64,000 nt of DNA from Mariniphaga sp. (GTDB taxonomy: Bacteria; Bacteroidota; Bacteroidia; Bacteroidales; Prolixibacteraceae): positions 186,001-250,000 of the forward strand of contig JAGXGA010000017.1 of assembly GCA_024636975.1 (NCBI GenBank). The letters run 5' to 3'. This document shows, piece by piece, positions 33,079-41,524 of this stretch. The stretch's first letter is position 1; each line of letters opens with the position of its first letter. Made by a program: the position numbers and the translations under genes. A model generated the notes under the pieces. It had not been told where the DNA came from. It made no database searches and saw nothing but the letters and a program-made list of their open reading frames with translations.

Positions 33079-33477
33079 TTATTTAATAACTGTTCCTTTG
33101 GCGCCCCAGCAGTAAAAGGCTTCCATTTTAAGGCGCCCCGACTGAACTGCCGGATCTTTACTTTCCAGCTCCAGTGCTTCTTCAACAGTCTCAACATCGA
33201 ATATAAGCAGCCCCCGGTGTTCTCCTCCATCCTGAAACGGACCGGCAACTATTAGTTTCCCCGTTGTGGCCATTGAATCAAGATGAGCCAGGTGTAATTC
33301 CTGAATTTTCATTGCCTCAATGGAATCCTGGCTTCGCTTCTCGCCACTGTTAAGAAGCATAAAAACATATCGTTTCATGGTATAAACCGAATCATCCTGA
33401 GTATACGTAAATTCCCGTTGGGAAAATCCTGATATGTTAAAAACCAGGACTGCCATAATAGTAAGCAGTGTTTTCAC
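33079..33477 (-). CDS. Exported YCII-related domain protein
   Basis: A 132-residue protein with a signal peptide (first ~19 residues, ending GFS-Q) and a YCII-like ferredoxin-fold domain: KRYVFMLLNSGEKR, LAHLDSMATTGKLIVAGPFQDGGEHRG and EALELESKDPAVQSGRL. The H-D pair in HLDSM matches the proposed catalytic residues of the family. It overlaps the upstream msrA stop by one base, so it is translated after MsrA on the same mRNA. Function unknown. Confidence 0.8.
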   Translation of the reverse strand: MKTLLTIMAVLVFNISGFSQREFTYTQDDSVYTMKRYVFMLLNSGEKRSQDSIEAMKIQELHLAHLDSMATTGKLIVAGPFQDGGEHRGLLIFDVETVEEALELESKDPAVQSGRLKMEAFYCWGAKGTVIK

Positions 33478-34079
33478 TATTGTGAGCTTTTTAGTTTTTC
33501 CTTAAAAACCTTTTTAAATTTCTCGACCTTGGGCGCTACAACAAACTGGCAATAGGGCTGGTTTTTATTGCGGGCAAAATAATTATGATGGTAATCTTCT
33601 GCCAGATAAAAGACATCAAACGGTGTTACCTCAGTAACAATTGGATCATCATAGACATTTTCCTTTTCAAACAGTTCGATTACTTTTTCAGCCGTTTGTT
33701 TCTGATCTTCATTGTGATAAAAGACAGCCGAACGGTATTGCGTTCCAACATCATTACCCTGCCTGTTGAGGGTTGTAGGATCATGTGTCATAAAAAATAC
33801 TTCCAGGATATCGGAAAAACTTGCCACCTGCGGGTCGAATGTGATTTGCACCACTTCAGCATGGCCTGTGCGGCCGGTGGTAACTTCACGGTAAGCAGGA
33901 TTTTTAATGTGTCCGCCACTGTAACCCGGAACCACTTTCACAACTCCCTTCATCTCCTTGTAAACGGCCTCGGTACACCAGAAGCATCCGCCTCCGAGTG
34001 TTGCCGTTTCATACGTGTTCTCTTTTCCCTGATTTGTATTCATTGCAATTGTCGCTATTATCAATATTAATATTTTCAT
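33477..34079 (-). CDS. msrA: Peptide-methionine (S)-S-oxide reductase
   Basis: A 200-residue MsrA, which repairs oxidised methionine. The active site [10 protein letters not shown] holds the catalytic Cys32 with Cys35 next to it; [26 protein letters not shown] and [10 protein letters not shown] are standard. The short hydrophobic N-terminus ([11 protein letters not shown]) could be a signal peptide or anchor, pointing to a periplasmic role. It overlaps the DUF6787-like gene before it by 4 bp. Confidence 0.95.
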   Translation of the reverse strand: MKILILIIATIAMNTNQGKENTYETATLGGGCFWCTEAVYKEMKGVVKVVPGYSGGHIKNPAYREVTTGRTGHAEVVQITFDPQVASFSDILEVFFMTHDPTTLNRQGNDVGTQYRSAVFYHNEDQKQTAEKVIELFEKENVYDDPIVTEVTPFDVFYLAEDYHHNYFARNKNQPYCQFVVAPKVEKFKKVFKEKLKSSQ

Positions 34080-34369
34080 CTTCTAATTTTTAATCGCTTT
34101 AAAAATCGTTTCTCAAATTCCCAGGCAAATCTGAATTGTCCAAAAAGTGTTCCAATTACAAGGAAAAGGATCTGGTAAGCAGGAATAATTATAAGCACAT
34201 AAAGGGGGAATTTGATCCACAGACTCGTTTCGGCAGTGATACCAATCCATTCAAATACAACCTTTCTGACAATAAGTGATGCACTTCCGGTAATAGAGAA
34301 AATAATAATAATGAGCAGCAACTGAAAGTTGCTCTTAATATTCCATTTAGCTTTAAGTTTTTTTAGCAT
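34076..34369 (-). CDS. DUF6787-like small membrane protein
   Basis: A 97-residue protein with two transmembrane segments (about 16-37 and 51-75) and basic ends ([15 protein letters not shown]). The pattern [13 protein letters not shown]...[16 protein letters not shown] and [13 protein letters not shown] resembles the Bacteroidetes family DUF6787. It overlaps msrA by 4 bp and so belongs to the same unit. Function unknown. Confidence 0.7.
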   Translation of the reverse strand: MLKKLKAKWNIKSNFQLLLIIIIFSITGSASLIVRKVVFEWIGITAETSLWIKFPLYVLIIIPAYQILFLVIGTLFGQFRFAWEFEKRFLKRLKIRR

Positions 34370-34417
34370 TAAATTCCTTTAATCAAATAAACACCGGGAA
34401 GGAAAGCTTGTTTAAAA

Positions 34418-34993
34418 TCAGATCTGGTGGGTTTGAAAAATTATGTAACCATACACTGCAAAACGTATGATCCGGAAAATGGCGTACCTGAGAAATCGTC
34501 CTGACGGATAGCCTGCTGAGCCTACCAAAAGGCAAATTGCCGACCAGGGCAGAGGGGTTAATGCAGCTACAATGATTAAAAAAATACCATATTTTTTAAG
34601 CTGGGGCCACGACTTCTTTAAAAACCGAATTCTTATGTAACGAAATGATACCCGCTTATATAAAAATCTTCCAATAAGAAAAGTTACATAGCCCAGGAAA
34701 TAGGATACCAGCGCAAAAAATGCCAGGTTCATGAAATAATGAGAAACATTTGCCTTATTAATTGCCCAAATCATAAATAGTTCAGGGGGAATAATGCCAA
34801 AAAAGAATTCTGAACCAATATAAATAAGGTAGATCATTATCGGACGGGCATAGAATGTTTCCATCCACATATCGGGGTCCTTTGAAATTACAATTTTTTC
34901 AAAAAAGAAATAAGCAATCATAAGAATAGCCAGCCAGGCTAATCCTCTTAATCCGTTTTTAATAAGAAACCGCATTCTCGAAGTGAGCTTCAT
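34418..34993 (-). CDS. VTT/DedA-like membrane protein
   Basis: A 191-residue protein with five or six hydrophobic segments. The segments IIPPELFMIWA, YFLGYVTFLIGRFLYKR and IVAALTPLPWSAICLLVGSAGYP resemble the VTT (SNARE-associated Golgi/DedA) core, which functions in lipid flipping or membrane homeostasis. No close DedA motif is complete, so the assignment is by resemblance. It probably leads the small unit with the DUF6787-like gene, msrA and the YCII gene. Confidence 0.65.
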   Translation of the reverse strand: MKLTSRMRFLIKNGLRGLAWLAILMIAYFFFEKIVISKDPDMWMETFYARPIMIYLIYIGSEFFFGIIPPELFMIWAINKANVSHYFMNLAFFALVSYFLGYVTFLIGRFLYKRVSFRYIRIRFLKKSWPQLKKYGIFLIIVAALTPLPWSAICLLVGSAGYPSGRFLRYAIFRIIRFAVYGYIIFQTHQI

Positions 34994-35189
34994 GGCTATA
35001 TTTCAGGAATTTTAAATTGGGACGTAAAATATAAAAAAAAATATTATTAAGGGTTTGATTAGCTGAATTTATAACAGGAACGGATGCAGGCTTAATAAAA
35101 GTATGTAAGCAACCTCTTCATATACTGTTAAGTGATTTTTATCCGCGGATAGGGAACCCTGATTTGTTCCTGTCTAAAACTTTTCTGTT

Positions 35190-36524
35190 TCAATCATTCC
35201 ATTGTTCCTGCAAAAGATATTTAGAGACTTCCGTTAACTGTTGGTCGGATAAATGCGGAAACCCTGTCATTGCCGGATAATCTAAACGCTTACGGCCTGG
35301 TTCTTTAATCCATTTCTTTAAGCCCTCCAGGTTATCCTTGTAAATTTGTGCTACTTCTGCCATAGCCGGACCCACCAGTCGTGTGTTTGCTGCATGACAT
35401 ACAGCACAATTGGTTTGAAACAGGTTCTGGCCAGGTACAGCGATTGCTACATCACCATCAACTGGCGGAAGCAAAAGGTTTTCATGGGCTAGCCTTACTG
35501 CTTCCCAATGGGCTGCAGTACGTTCAGCCATCATTTCCTTATGTGTCTGCAATGTGCTTTCACGATATAAATGCCTTCCGGTACCCATAAATGCGACTAG
35601 CAGTACGAACATTCCTGCTACAATAAAGAAACGTTTTCCTAACAGGTGGCCTTCATCATTCAGCAGTTTCCATAACTGAACCATCACTATAATGGCAATG
35701 GTCACACCACCCATAATCACCCAGAACAGTGTCCAGGTAATCCCTTGTGAGGGTAGTGTAAGGAACAGCAACGGACCAAAAATAAATTGCATTCCTGTAG
35801 CAATAAGGGCAAGATTCAGCATTTGTTTTCGTATCCAGTTTTTTGAAAGGTTGTTGAACACACCCTCCGTTTTAAATTGTTTCCTTCCAAACCACCAGGC
35901 GAGAAAAAAGCCTGTAATGGCCATACTGGCAGTAATAAAATGGAAATAGCGCGGAAATACATTCGGCAGGGTCATTGCTTCAAAAAAACCGTTGATTTCT
36001 CCCCATTTTTCAGGAAAAAGCATCAGGTTGATGTTAGTAAGAAAAATAAAGGGAATAAAAAGAAAACTTAAGATTCCTACTCCCAAAATGCTCAGGTGTA
36101 GCGGCTTGTTGTCGGACAGCCTGTCCCATGAATATTTATGGAGATAGAAAAGTAAAAAGGAAACCGCAACCCAGGGAACAATCGAGATCCATATATTTCC
36201 TGTCAATGCATTTGCTGAGTAAAAATAAAGGGTGTAAAGCACATTTATTGAAAGCAGTGGAGCTACCCCAAAAACCACCGCAAGGCTTTTATTTACAGTT
36301 ATGGTAGCTGCAATTTCACGTGCCAGCCTGTCAAAGTCATTATTCTTTTTTCCCCTAATTTCATACCAGAAGGTCAATATGCTGCTACCAATCATTAAAT
36401 TAATAAACAGTATATGAACCAGGAATGAAAACACAAGCACTACAATAAGCACCCATTCGGGCATAGGCAGCGGGAGAGGAATATCTTTGGGAACCGGGAT
36501 TTGATTAATAAATGCACTTATCAT
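35190..36524 (-). CDS. CydA-like membrane subunit with C-terminal cytochrome c domain
   Basis: A 444-residue protein with about eight transmembrane helices followed by a cytochrome c domain. The first helices carry VHILFINLMIG (H37), aligning with the CydA heme-ligand helix (HxLFxxLxxG), and FPRYFHFITAS (H195) aligns with the second CydA heme ligand helix. The C-terminus has CAVCH at 373-377 and a distal Met region (YPAMTGFPHLSDQQL). The gene starts inside the stop of its partner (ATGA overlap). No CydB is present. It is likely a quinol- or cytochrome-linked oxidoreductase subunit; the exact reaction is unknown. Confidence 0.75.
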   Translation of the reverse strand: MISAFINQIPVPKDIPLPLPMPEWVLIVVLVFSFLVHILFINLMIGSSILTFWYEIRGKKNNDFDRLAREIAATITVNKSLAVVFGVAPLLSINVLYTLYFYSANALTGNIWISIVPWVAVSFLLFYLHKYSWDRLSDNKPLHLSILGVGILSFLFIPFIFLTNINLMLFPEKWGEINGFFEAMTLPNVFPRYFHFITASMAITGFFLAWWFGRKQFKTEGVFNNLSKNWIRKQMLNLALIATGMQFIFGPLLFLTLPSQGITWTLFWVIMGGVTIAIIVMVQLWKLLNDEGHLLGKRFFIVAGMFVLLVAFMGTGRHLYRESTLQTHKEMMAERTAAHWEAVRLAHENLLLPPVDGDVAIAVPGQNLFQTNCAVCHAANTRLVGPAMAEVAQIYKDNLEGLKKWIKEPGRKRLDYPAMTGFPHLSDQQLTEVSKYLLQEQWND

Positions 36525-37957
36525 TTGTCTGTTTTATTTATTTCGTACACTATTTCTTTTACGTCAACACCTTTCACCTGCGGACCATCAAGTTTTCTTG
36601 GTCTTTTTTGCTGATGGGCAACGAATTCCGCCAGAGCATCGAGTTCAGCATCATTCCCCGGGAAAGGAGGCATATAATGTCTAACATTGTGCATGCTTTT
36701 AATATATGTTTTCATTGCTTCGGCATTCAGTGGCTCTTTACTGGCATACATTCGTTCGAATTTCCTGACTACTGAACTTATTCCATGTGTTGTGTGGCAG
36801 CGTGAGCAGGCAATTGTAAATACAGCTTCCCCGGCAGCAACCTTATTCTCTTCAGTTATTTCAGTTATGGCAGAGTAGGGGGTATGCATTAAAATACCCG
36901 TCTGCTGATAAAGAGGATATTCTTCCACCAATATACCATTGGCATACATATATTCCCCAATCACATAAGGCTTACGGATAAACTCACGCAACCGCTCGAA
37001 TGTCCCCAGGAAAAGGAATGAAGCAATTACCGGAATTATCAGCAAATGTTTTGGCAGGCGGCGCGGGGCAATAGTTCCAAGAATGCCTATGGTAAATCCG
37101 ATGGCAACAACAACTATGGCAACAATTACCAGCGAACCATACCAATCCTGGAATTGCTGTGTACCTAGTGCCACAGGAAGATTGCCGATCATAGCCCGTG
37201 GAATATGCCAGTAATAAAGGAAGGCTCCTGCAGCCGCTACCGGCATCCAAAGCAAAATCCAGAAAGAGATGTACCGCAGTATTTCATTTCTCCATTTATT
37301 GTTTTTCTTCAGAACATAAGCTGAAATCATTAGCCCTACAGTACCTGCCATCATCATAGCTACAGGTGTACGGAACAAGAGTTGCGGTATATAAAGTGGA
37401 TTGAGAACCCCGGTGAATAACGACTTCTTTTCTACCCAACTTCCCGGGTCCATCATGAATCCAAGAATTGCAACTATGATTGCCATGGTTAGCCATGAAA
37501 AAATGCTTAGCCAAAGGCCAAACAAAATGTGCTTCTTTTTATTCAGGGACGATTCCCCTGATTTTTTCCAGGTAAGGAAATAAATCATAATGAAAACCAC
37601 TTCAAGAACAAATATTATCCACTCGGTAAACCAGGCAAAATAAAACACCCGGATCAGGCTGCCAAGAGATGCCGGATTGGCCAGCGATGCAGCAAACCAT
37701 ATGCCTACACCAGTAAGCGCACCGGCAGTGGTTGTAACTATAAATGCAATGAACAGCAGTTTACGCGCCATTTCATCCCACGCCTTGCCTTCTTCAGGGT
37801 TTGTTTTATGTTTCAGGTAGCCCCGGAATTCAAGTAGAGTAACCAAAGGAGCAAATCCTACAGCAAGTGCATGGTTAATTATTACATGGGTTATTGCGAT
37901 TACGGCAACGAGCATACGGTTGCCCATAAAGTCGAGATGAAACAATGGAAAATCCAT
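36521..37957 (-). CDS. Cytochrome bd-type oxidase subunit I-like protein with C-terminal cytochrome c domain
   Basis: A 478-residue protein, first of a two-gene operon. CydA-like features are the helix with AITHVIINHALAVG (H24/H29), acidic residues in FTEWIIFVLEV (E112, E119) and REFIRKPYVIGE (~324-335), matching the C-terminal ExGRQPWxI motif of CydA. The second heme-ligand His helix of classical CydA reads FRTPVAMMMAG here, without His. A C-terminal heme c site is CSRCH at 384-388. This resembles the cytochrome-c-containing branch of the bd oxidase superfamily. Electron donor and acceptor are inferred, not seen. Confidence 0.78.
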   Translation of the reverse strand: MDFPLFHLDFMGNRMLVAVIAITHVIINHALAVGFAPLVTLLEFRGYLKHKTNPEEGKAWDEMARKLLFIAFIVTTTAGALTGVGIWFAASLANPASLGSLIRVFYFAWFTEWIIFVLEVVFIMIYFLTWKKSGESSLNKKKHILFGLWLSIFSWLTMAIIVAILGFMMDPGSWVEKKSLFTGVLNPLYIPQLLFRTPVAMMMAGTVGLMISAYVLKKNNKWRNEILRYISFWILLWMPVAAAGAFLYYWHIPRAMIGNLPVALGTQQFQDWYGSLVIVAIVVVAIGFTIGILGTIAPRRLPKHLLIIPVIASFLFLGTFERLREFIRKPYVIGEYMYANGILVEEYPLYQQTGILMHTPYSAITEITEENKVAAGEAVFTIACSRCHTTHGISSVVRKFERMYASKEPLNAEAMKTYIKSMHNVRHYMPPFPGNDAELDALAEFVAHQQKRPRKLDGPQVKGVDVKEIVYEINKTDK

Positions 37958-38185
37958 AGATTCGTGGTTTTTTTATTTTTTCGAAAATATAGTAATTATT
38001 TCCAAATGAAAACATGAATCTTTATGGAAATCCTTTACAGAATGACAAATTTTTTATTTTATTAAAAATTCTTTATTACCTACTGTCGATAGGCAATACT
38101 GAAAAAATACTATGAGTTATACAAGAATGAAATTTTATTATATGGAAGTTGTTATAAACGGGTTCACATGCCAATAATATATAAT

Positions 38186-38225
38186 AATCCCAGTATAAGG
38201 TTGTAAAACAACCCTAACCGGGATT
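38186..38225 (-). terminator. Terminator-like nested hairpin after the DUF1328 gene
   Basis: GGTTGT-AAA-ACAACC (38199-38213) forms an inner stem, enclosed by AATCCC/GGGATT (38186-38191/38220-38225). On the minus strand it follows the DUF1328 stop by 25 bp and is followed by AU-rich sequence. The rest of the 292-bp gap up to the CydA-like operon shows only a weak palindrome (38085-38107). Confidence 0.5.
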
Positions 38226-38249
38226 TTCTGTGTAGTATGTCGGGGAATT

Positions 38250-38417
38250 CTATTTGAAACCTCTGACGCCTCCTGCAATGAGTGAAAGCAAGAGCAACAC
38301 GATAAATATGTAAAAAATAATTTTTGCAATCTCTGCAGCGCCTTCTGCGATTCCTCCAAATCCAAACAGGGCTGCAATAAGGGCAATAACCAAAAAGATG
38401 ATAATTAATCTGATCAT
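38250..38417 (-). CDS. DUF1328 family small membrane protein (55 aa)
   Basis: A 55-residue protein that is almost entirely membrane: two hydrophobic helices separated by the conserved [18 protein letters not shown] segment, with the basic end VRGFK. This is the DUF1328 (YtjA-like) family. The ATG at 38415-38417 gives the canonical start [11 protein letters not shown]1328 genes are often stress-induced and lie near other small membrane proteins, as here. Function unknown. Confidence 0.9.
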   Translation of the reverse strand: MIRLIIIFLVIALIAALFGFGGIAEGAAEIAKIIFYIFIVLLLLSLIAGGVRGFK

Positions 38418-38437
38418 GACATTATAATTTTAAAAGG

Positions 38438-39067
38438 TTAAAAAAGAATTCCCGCATATATTTGTATAACTGTATTTTTTGATTTATCACCTAATAATTC
38501 ACCAGGGAGTGTATCTTCTGCTACATTCATTAATCCCAGGTTATATTTAAAACCCAGTAGAATTGGATCAAGCTGGAATTCAAGCCCTGCAGTGACCCCG
38601 AAATCAAACGACTTAAAATTATCGCGGTCGATATCGCTGTCGGTGTCAAAATCAAACAAATTAAGCAGTTCATTATTTGTCTCTACATTGGCAGTCAGAA
38701 GATAACTCACATATGGACCAAACTGAAATGAAAAGTCCTCTGCAAGATGATAAACTACATTTATTGGAATTTCAAGGTAATTCAGGTTAAAATCAACTTC
38801 ACCTTCTGCTACTGCAACGTCATAATTATTTGTAAATCCTTTGGTGGTATAGAGAAGTTCGGGTTGAATAGAAAAGAATTCCGAAATCCCCATTCTGGTA
38901 AAAACCCCGGCATGAAAGCCTGTTCTTAAATTTCTGTCGTTTGATCCATCAATAGTCATATTCGATAAATTCAAACCTGCTTTTGCCCCGAATTGTGACA
39001 TCTGGGCATGAGCACTTGCGGAAATTAAAAATAATGCTGTTAAAAAAATACTGATTTTATATTTCAT
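38438..39067 (-). CDS. Outer membrane beta-barrel protein (porin family)
   Basis: A 209-residue outer-membrane protein. The ATG at 39067 gives a clean signal peptide (MKYKISIFLTALFLISAS, cut near AHA-Q); a longer frame would add 13 unlikely residues. The mature protein begins FGAKAGLNLSNM, the pattern of OMP_b-brl_2/PorT-like barrels, and shows alternating strands ending in a terminal Phe (YAGILF). It follows the OmpA-like gene by 19 bp, in the same direction. Confidence 0.85.
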   Translation of the reverse strand: MKYKISIFLTALFLISASAHAQMSQFGAKAGLNLSNMTIDGSNDRNLRTGFHAGVFTRMGISEFFSIQPELLYTTKGFTNNYDVAVAEGEVDFNLNYLEIPINVVYHLAEDFSFQFGPYVSYLLTANVETNNELLNLFDFDTDSDIDRDNFKSFDFGVTAGLEFQLDPILLGFKYNLGLMNVAEDTLPGELLGDKSKNTVIQIYAGILF

Positions 39068-39086
39068 GGTTACTGTATTTAGAGTT

Positions 39087-39776
39087 TTACTGAATATCAA
39101 TGTCACCTTCTTCTGCTGCTTCTTTCAGTTCATCATTAGCGAAAATGGCCACTTCAACCCTTCGGTTCTGCTGGCGGCCCTGGTCAGTAGAATTATCTGC
39201 CACAGGCTGGTTCTCACCATACCCGATTTCCTTTATACGAATATTTCTGATGCCCAGGTCTGTTAAAGACTGAGCAACCGATTCAGCTCTTTCTTCTGAA
39301 AGATTCTGGTTGTATTTGTCACTACCCTTGCTGTCGGTATGCCCTTCAATGAGTATGTTGGTATCTTCATACTTTTCAAGCGTGTTGGCAAGATTTTCAA
39401 TGTTCTCAGTTGCCGTTGGCGTTAATTCTGCAGAATCGAAATTAAAAAGTATACCTGAATCGAAAGTTACTTTGATTCCTTCACCCACGCGTTCAACTTC
39501 AGCTCCTTCCAGGTCTTCTTCCAGCTCTTCTGCCTGCCTGTCCATATACTTTCCGATTAATGCACCGGCAGTGCCACCAATAGCGGCTCCAATTATAGCT
39601 CCTGTGGCTGTGTTATCCGATTGTGACCCAATTACACCTCCTACTGCTCCTCCGGCGCCTGCCCCAATAGCTCCTCCTTTGAATACTTTAGAAGTATTGC
39701 AACTAAAAGGAATAATTAGTGCAATGAGAACGATAAACATTCTTACCTTTTTTATGTGTGTATTGAAAGTTTTCAT
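39087..39776 (-). CDS. OmpA-family lipoprotein with glycine zipper
   Basis: A 229-residue protein. It has a signal peptide with lipobox (IIPFSCN, Cys27), a glycine-zipper domain (AIGAGAGGAVGGVIGS and AIIGAAIGGTAGALIG, ~35-75), a short acidic linker, and an OmpA peptidoglycan-binding domain (~105-215: NFDSAELTP, IEGHTDSKGS, NLSEERAESVA, GYGENQPV). Such proteins link outer membrane and peptidoglycan and are often induced by envelope stress. The C-terminal tail is acidic. Confidence 0.93.
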   Translation of the reverse strand: MKTFNTHIKKVRMFIVLIALIIPFSCNTSKVFKGGAIGAGAGGAVGGVIGSQSDNTATGAIIGAAIGGTAGALIGKYMDRQAEELEEDLEGAEVERVGEGIKVTFDSGILFNFDSAELTPTATENIENLANTLEKYEDTNILIEGHTDSKGSDKYNQNLSEERAESVAQSLTDLGIRNIRIKEIGYGENQPVADNSTDQGRQQNRRVEVAIFANDELKEAAEEGDIDIQ

Positions 39777-39937
39777 AATTATTAAATTATTTGTTAAGCC
39801 TTATAATTATAATTACTGTGCCATATTAAAAATAAATGGTTAAGTATCTTAGCGTTAATTGATTATGTTTGCTTTTGTAATAAGTCGATTAGTAACTTAT
39901 GGTATTTATTATCCACAAAATGGGGACGATTATCTAC

Positions 39938-40042
39938 AATATCAAGTATCAAGATAAATAGTATCAGGTATCAAGACAATGATTATCAAGACAGGGAAAA
40001 AAAACTAGGTGTCAAGTATCAGGGATAAGAGTAACAAGACTG
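39938..40042. repeat. Imperfect TATCAAG-type repeats
   Basis: Irregular copies of TATCAAG(A/T) and TATCAGG occur about seven times (for example ATCAAGTATCAAGAT and TATCAGGTATCAAGAC). The repeats lie upstream of the OmpA-family gene in a 562-bp gap that also holds the second 11-mer hairpin. No gene is seen in this stretch. Confidence 0.6.
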
Positions 40043-40160
40043 GGAATATATCTTTCAATTTTGGAAAAGAATCCTGTCCTGCTACTTGTGTCTAAAAGTC
40101 TTGTGTCTAAAATCATGAGCGGGTTTAATATGTATCAAAGCTATATCTTCTCCTGACTTA

Positions 40161-40260
40161 ACTCAATGTTAATTCAGTATTAACTCAATATAAACTCAAT
40201 GTAAATTCGATTATAATTGAATTTACATTGAGTTTACACTGAGTTTATATTGAATTGATA
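40161..40260. repeat. Hairpin of tandem 11-mers (copy 2)
   Basis: Nine contiguous 11-mers: ACTCAATGTTA, ATTCAGTATTA, ACTCAATATAA, ACTCAATGTAA and ATTCGATTATA, then ATTGAATTTAC, ATTGAGTTTAC, ACTGAGTTTAT and ATTGAATTGAT. They form a hairpin of ~46-bp arms (40167-40260) with a TA centre; most mismatches are spaced at unit intervals. It shares AATTGAATTTACATTGAGTT with copy 1 at 8.6 kb, and both copies are followed within two or three bases by ACCGGA. Confidence 0.9.
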
Positions 40261-40338
40261 CCGGACATGGTAGGGATAAAGTAGTAACTATAGCTGCCAA
40301 AATTTTAATTAATGAAGCTTACAACTAATTGTTTGTTA

Positions 40339-40521
40339 CTATCCCATCTTTTTCATCCCTTTTACTATGAGCCATATAATCAGTGCCACAACAAGCACAG
40401 CTATGACAATTCCAACCCAAAAGCCGGCAGAAAAAATATCAACAATCAAGTCGCATCCTTGCAAAAAGAATATCGAAAACAGGATTGTACTATAAATTAA
40501 AAACCTGCTATAATTTTTCAT
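40339..40521 (-). CDS. Small lipoprotein with a second membrane helix (60 aa)
   Basis: A 60-residue protein with a signal peptide ending in a lipobox (FFLQGCDL, Cys23) and a second hydrophobic helix (VGIVIAVLVVALIIWLIV) before the basic end KGMKKMG. Small proteins of this kind are common in Bacteroidetes near stress genes; similar ones are often unnamed. A -7 box sits 14 bp upstream of its ATG. Function unknown; inner-membrane or outer-membrane placement is uncertain. Confidence 0.65.
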   Translation of the reverse strand: MKNYSRFLIYSTILFSIFFLQGCDLIVDIFSAGFWVGIVIAVLVVALIIWLIVKGMKKMG

Positions 40522-40534
40522 AATCTGTAATTCT

Positions 40535-40542
40535 CAAATTTA
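40535..40542 (-). promoter_or_regulatory. -7 box (TAAATTTG, minus strand) before the small lipoprotein gene
   Basis: CAAATTTA on the plus strand reads TAAATTTG on the minus strand, 14 bp before the ATG. It supports this small gene as a real transcription unit. Confidence 0.45.
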
Positions 40543-40665
40543 TTTTTCTTTTCATTCTCCTGTAAAACAGGATCTATCAGTTTTTATCTCAATTTTAATT
40601 TTGTGGGTTGAGTACTGTAAAAACTAATCGTTCATTTAAATTTTATTATAAGGTAGCTGCAAAAC

Positions 40666-40929
40666 TTACATTATCTTATCGAGTTGAATTTTTGTGCCCC
40701 TTTTTATTACGAGTTTAAGTATACCGGCCAGAGCTCCTGTAAAAGCGGCCCAACCGATGGCTTCAATCCAGCTAATATCTGACTGTTCATCAGGTTTTTT
40801 AGGTGCCATTTTATGGAACACCGATTCCAGTAAAAGTTCTGTAGCCCGTTTAAGAATATAGGCACTGAGTATGGCGCTTCCATTTGTTACAAAAACCTTT
40901 AACTCCTCATTGTATTTATCTTTTTTCAT
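40666..40929 (-). CDS. DUF4235 family membrane protein
   Basis: An 87-residue protein with two hydrophobic stretches (~15-35 and ~56-72). The pattern GSAILSAYILKRATELLLESVFHKMAPKKP followed by WIEAIGWAAFTGALAGILKLVIKRG fits DUF4235. It follows the DUF1622 gene by 24 bp on the minus strand, so the two are likely cotranscribed. Function unknown. Confidence 0.75.
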   Translation of the reverse strand: MKKDKYNEELKVFVTNGSAILSAYILKRATELLLESVFHKMAPKKPDEQSDISWIEAIGWAAFTGALAGILKLVIKRGTKIQLDKIM

Positions 40930-40953
40930 AATTGATGTTTTTATTATAAATTT

Positions 40954-41325
40954 TTAGTTGTGCATTTCTATTTCTTTCTCTCTTTTATTTGCCTGCCATG
41001 GGAATCTACCGTGAAGTTCGACCTCAAGGGCGAAGCTCAGGAATGTGCGAATTGCCACAATTACTGCTAAAATAAGCACACTGTTCATTGTTGGTTCAGT
41101 GGATACGGTTGCAACAATATCGGCTGCAACAAGTACTTCAAGTCCAAGTAAAATAGCATTTCCAAGCTCCCGTCTGAGTTTGGCAAACGATTTTAATTTG
41201 CTCTTTACAAGATAAAAAAAGAGGTAACGGAGGATAAAAAAGAAGCTTCCTGCGGCAATGATTATTACCCCCAGCGATTCAATAAGCCGGGCAACCAGTT
41301 CAATATAATGTTTGAAATTTTCCAT
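40954..41325 (-). CDS. DUF1622 family membrane protein
   Basis: A 123-residue protein with three hydrophobic segments. ELGNAILLGLEVLVAADIVATV (~52-73) and the later AVIVAIRTFLSFALEVELHGRFPW are the conserved DUF1622 core. It leads a two-gene unit with the DUF4235 gene, within a run of small membrane proteins. Function unknown. Confidence 0.85.
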   Translation of the reverse strand: MENFKHYIELVARLIESLGVIIIAAGSFFFILRYLFFYLVKSKLKSFAKLRRELGNAILLGLEVLVAADIVATVSTEPTMNSVLILAVIVAIRTFLSFALEVELHGRFPWQANKREKEIEMHN

Positions 41326-41395
41326 TTCTTGTTAAAGGATTTCTTTTTGTATCGTATATACTTTTTGCCGAATACTAATTATGGAGTTAAATATC

Positions 41396-41519
41396 CTGCC
41401 AAACAATTGCCGTTTATAATTAAAAAATTGTAATTAAGTGTTTTAAGTTGTATTTGGCAGATGCAATAATTTTAAAATTGGGGAATTTTGTTCACTATTG
41501 GGGTGGTCAATTCCCCAAT
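41396..41519 (-). terminator. Nested hairpins between the TVP38-like and DUF1622 genes
   Basis: CTGCCAAA/TTTGGCAG (41396-41403 and 41453-41460) enclose ACAATT/AATTGT (41403-41408/41426-41431). A separate ATTGGGGAATT/AATTCCCCAAT stem (41477-41487/41509-41519) lies 6 bp after the TVP38-like stop codon and is the likely terminator of that gene. The first pair may be a leader structure for the DUF1622 gene. Confidence 0.5.
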
Positions 41520-41524
41520 AACTA

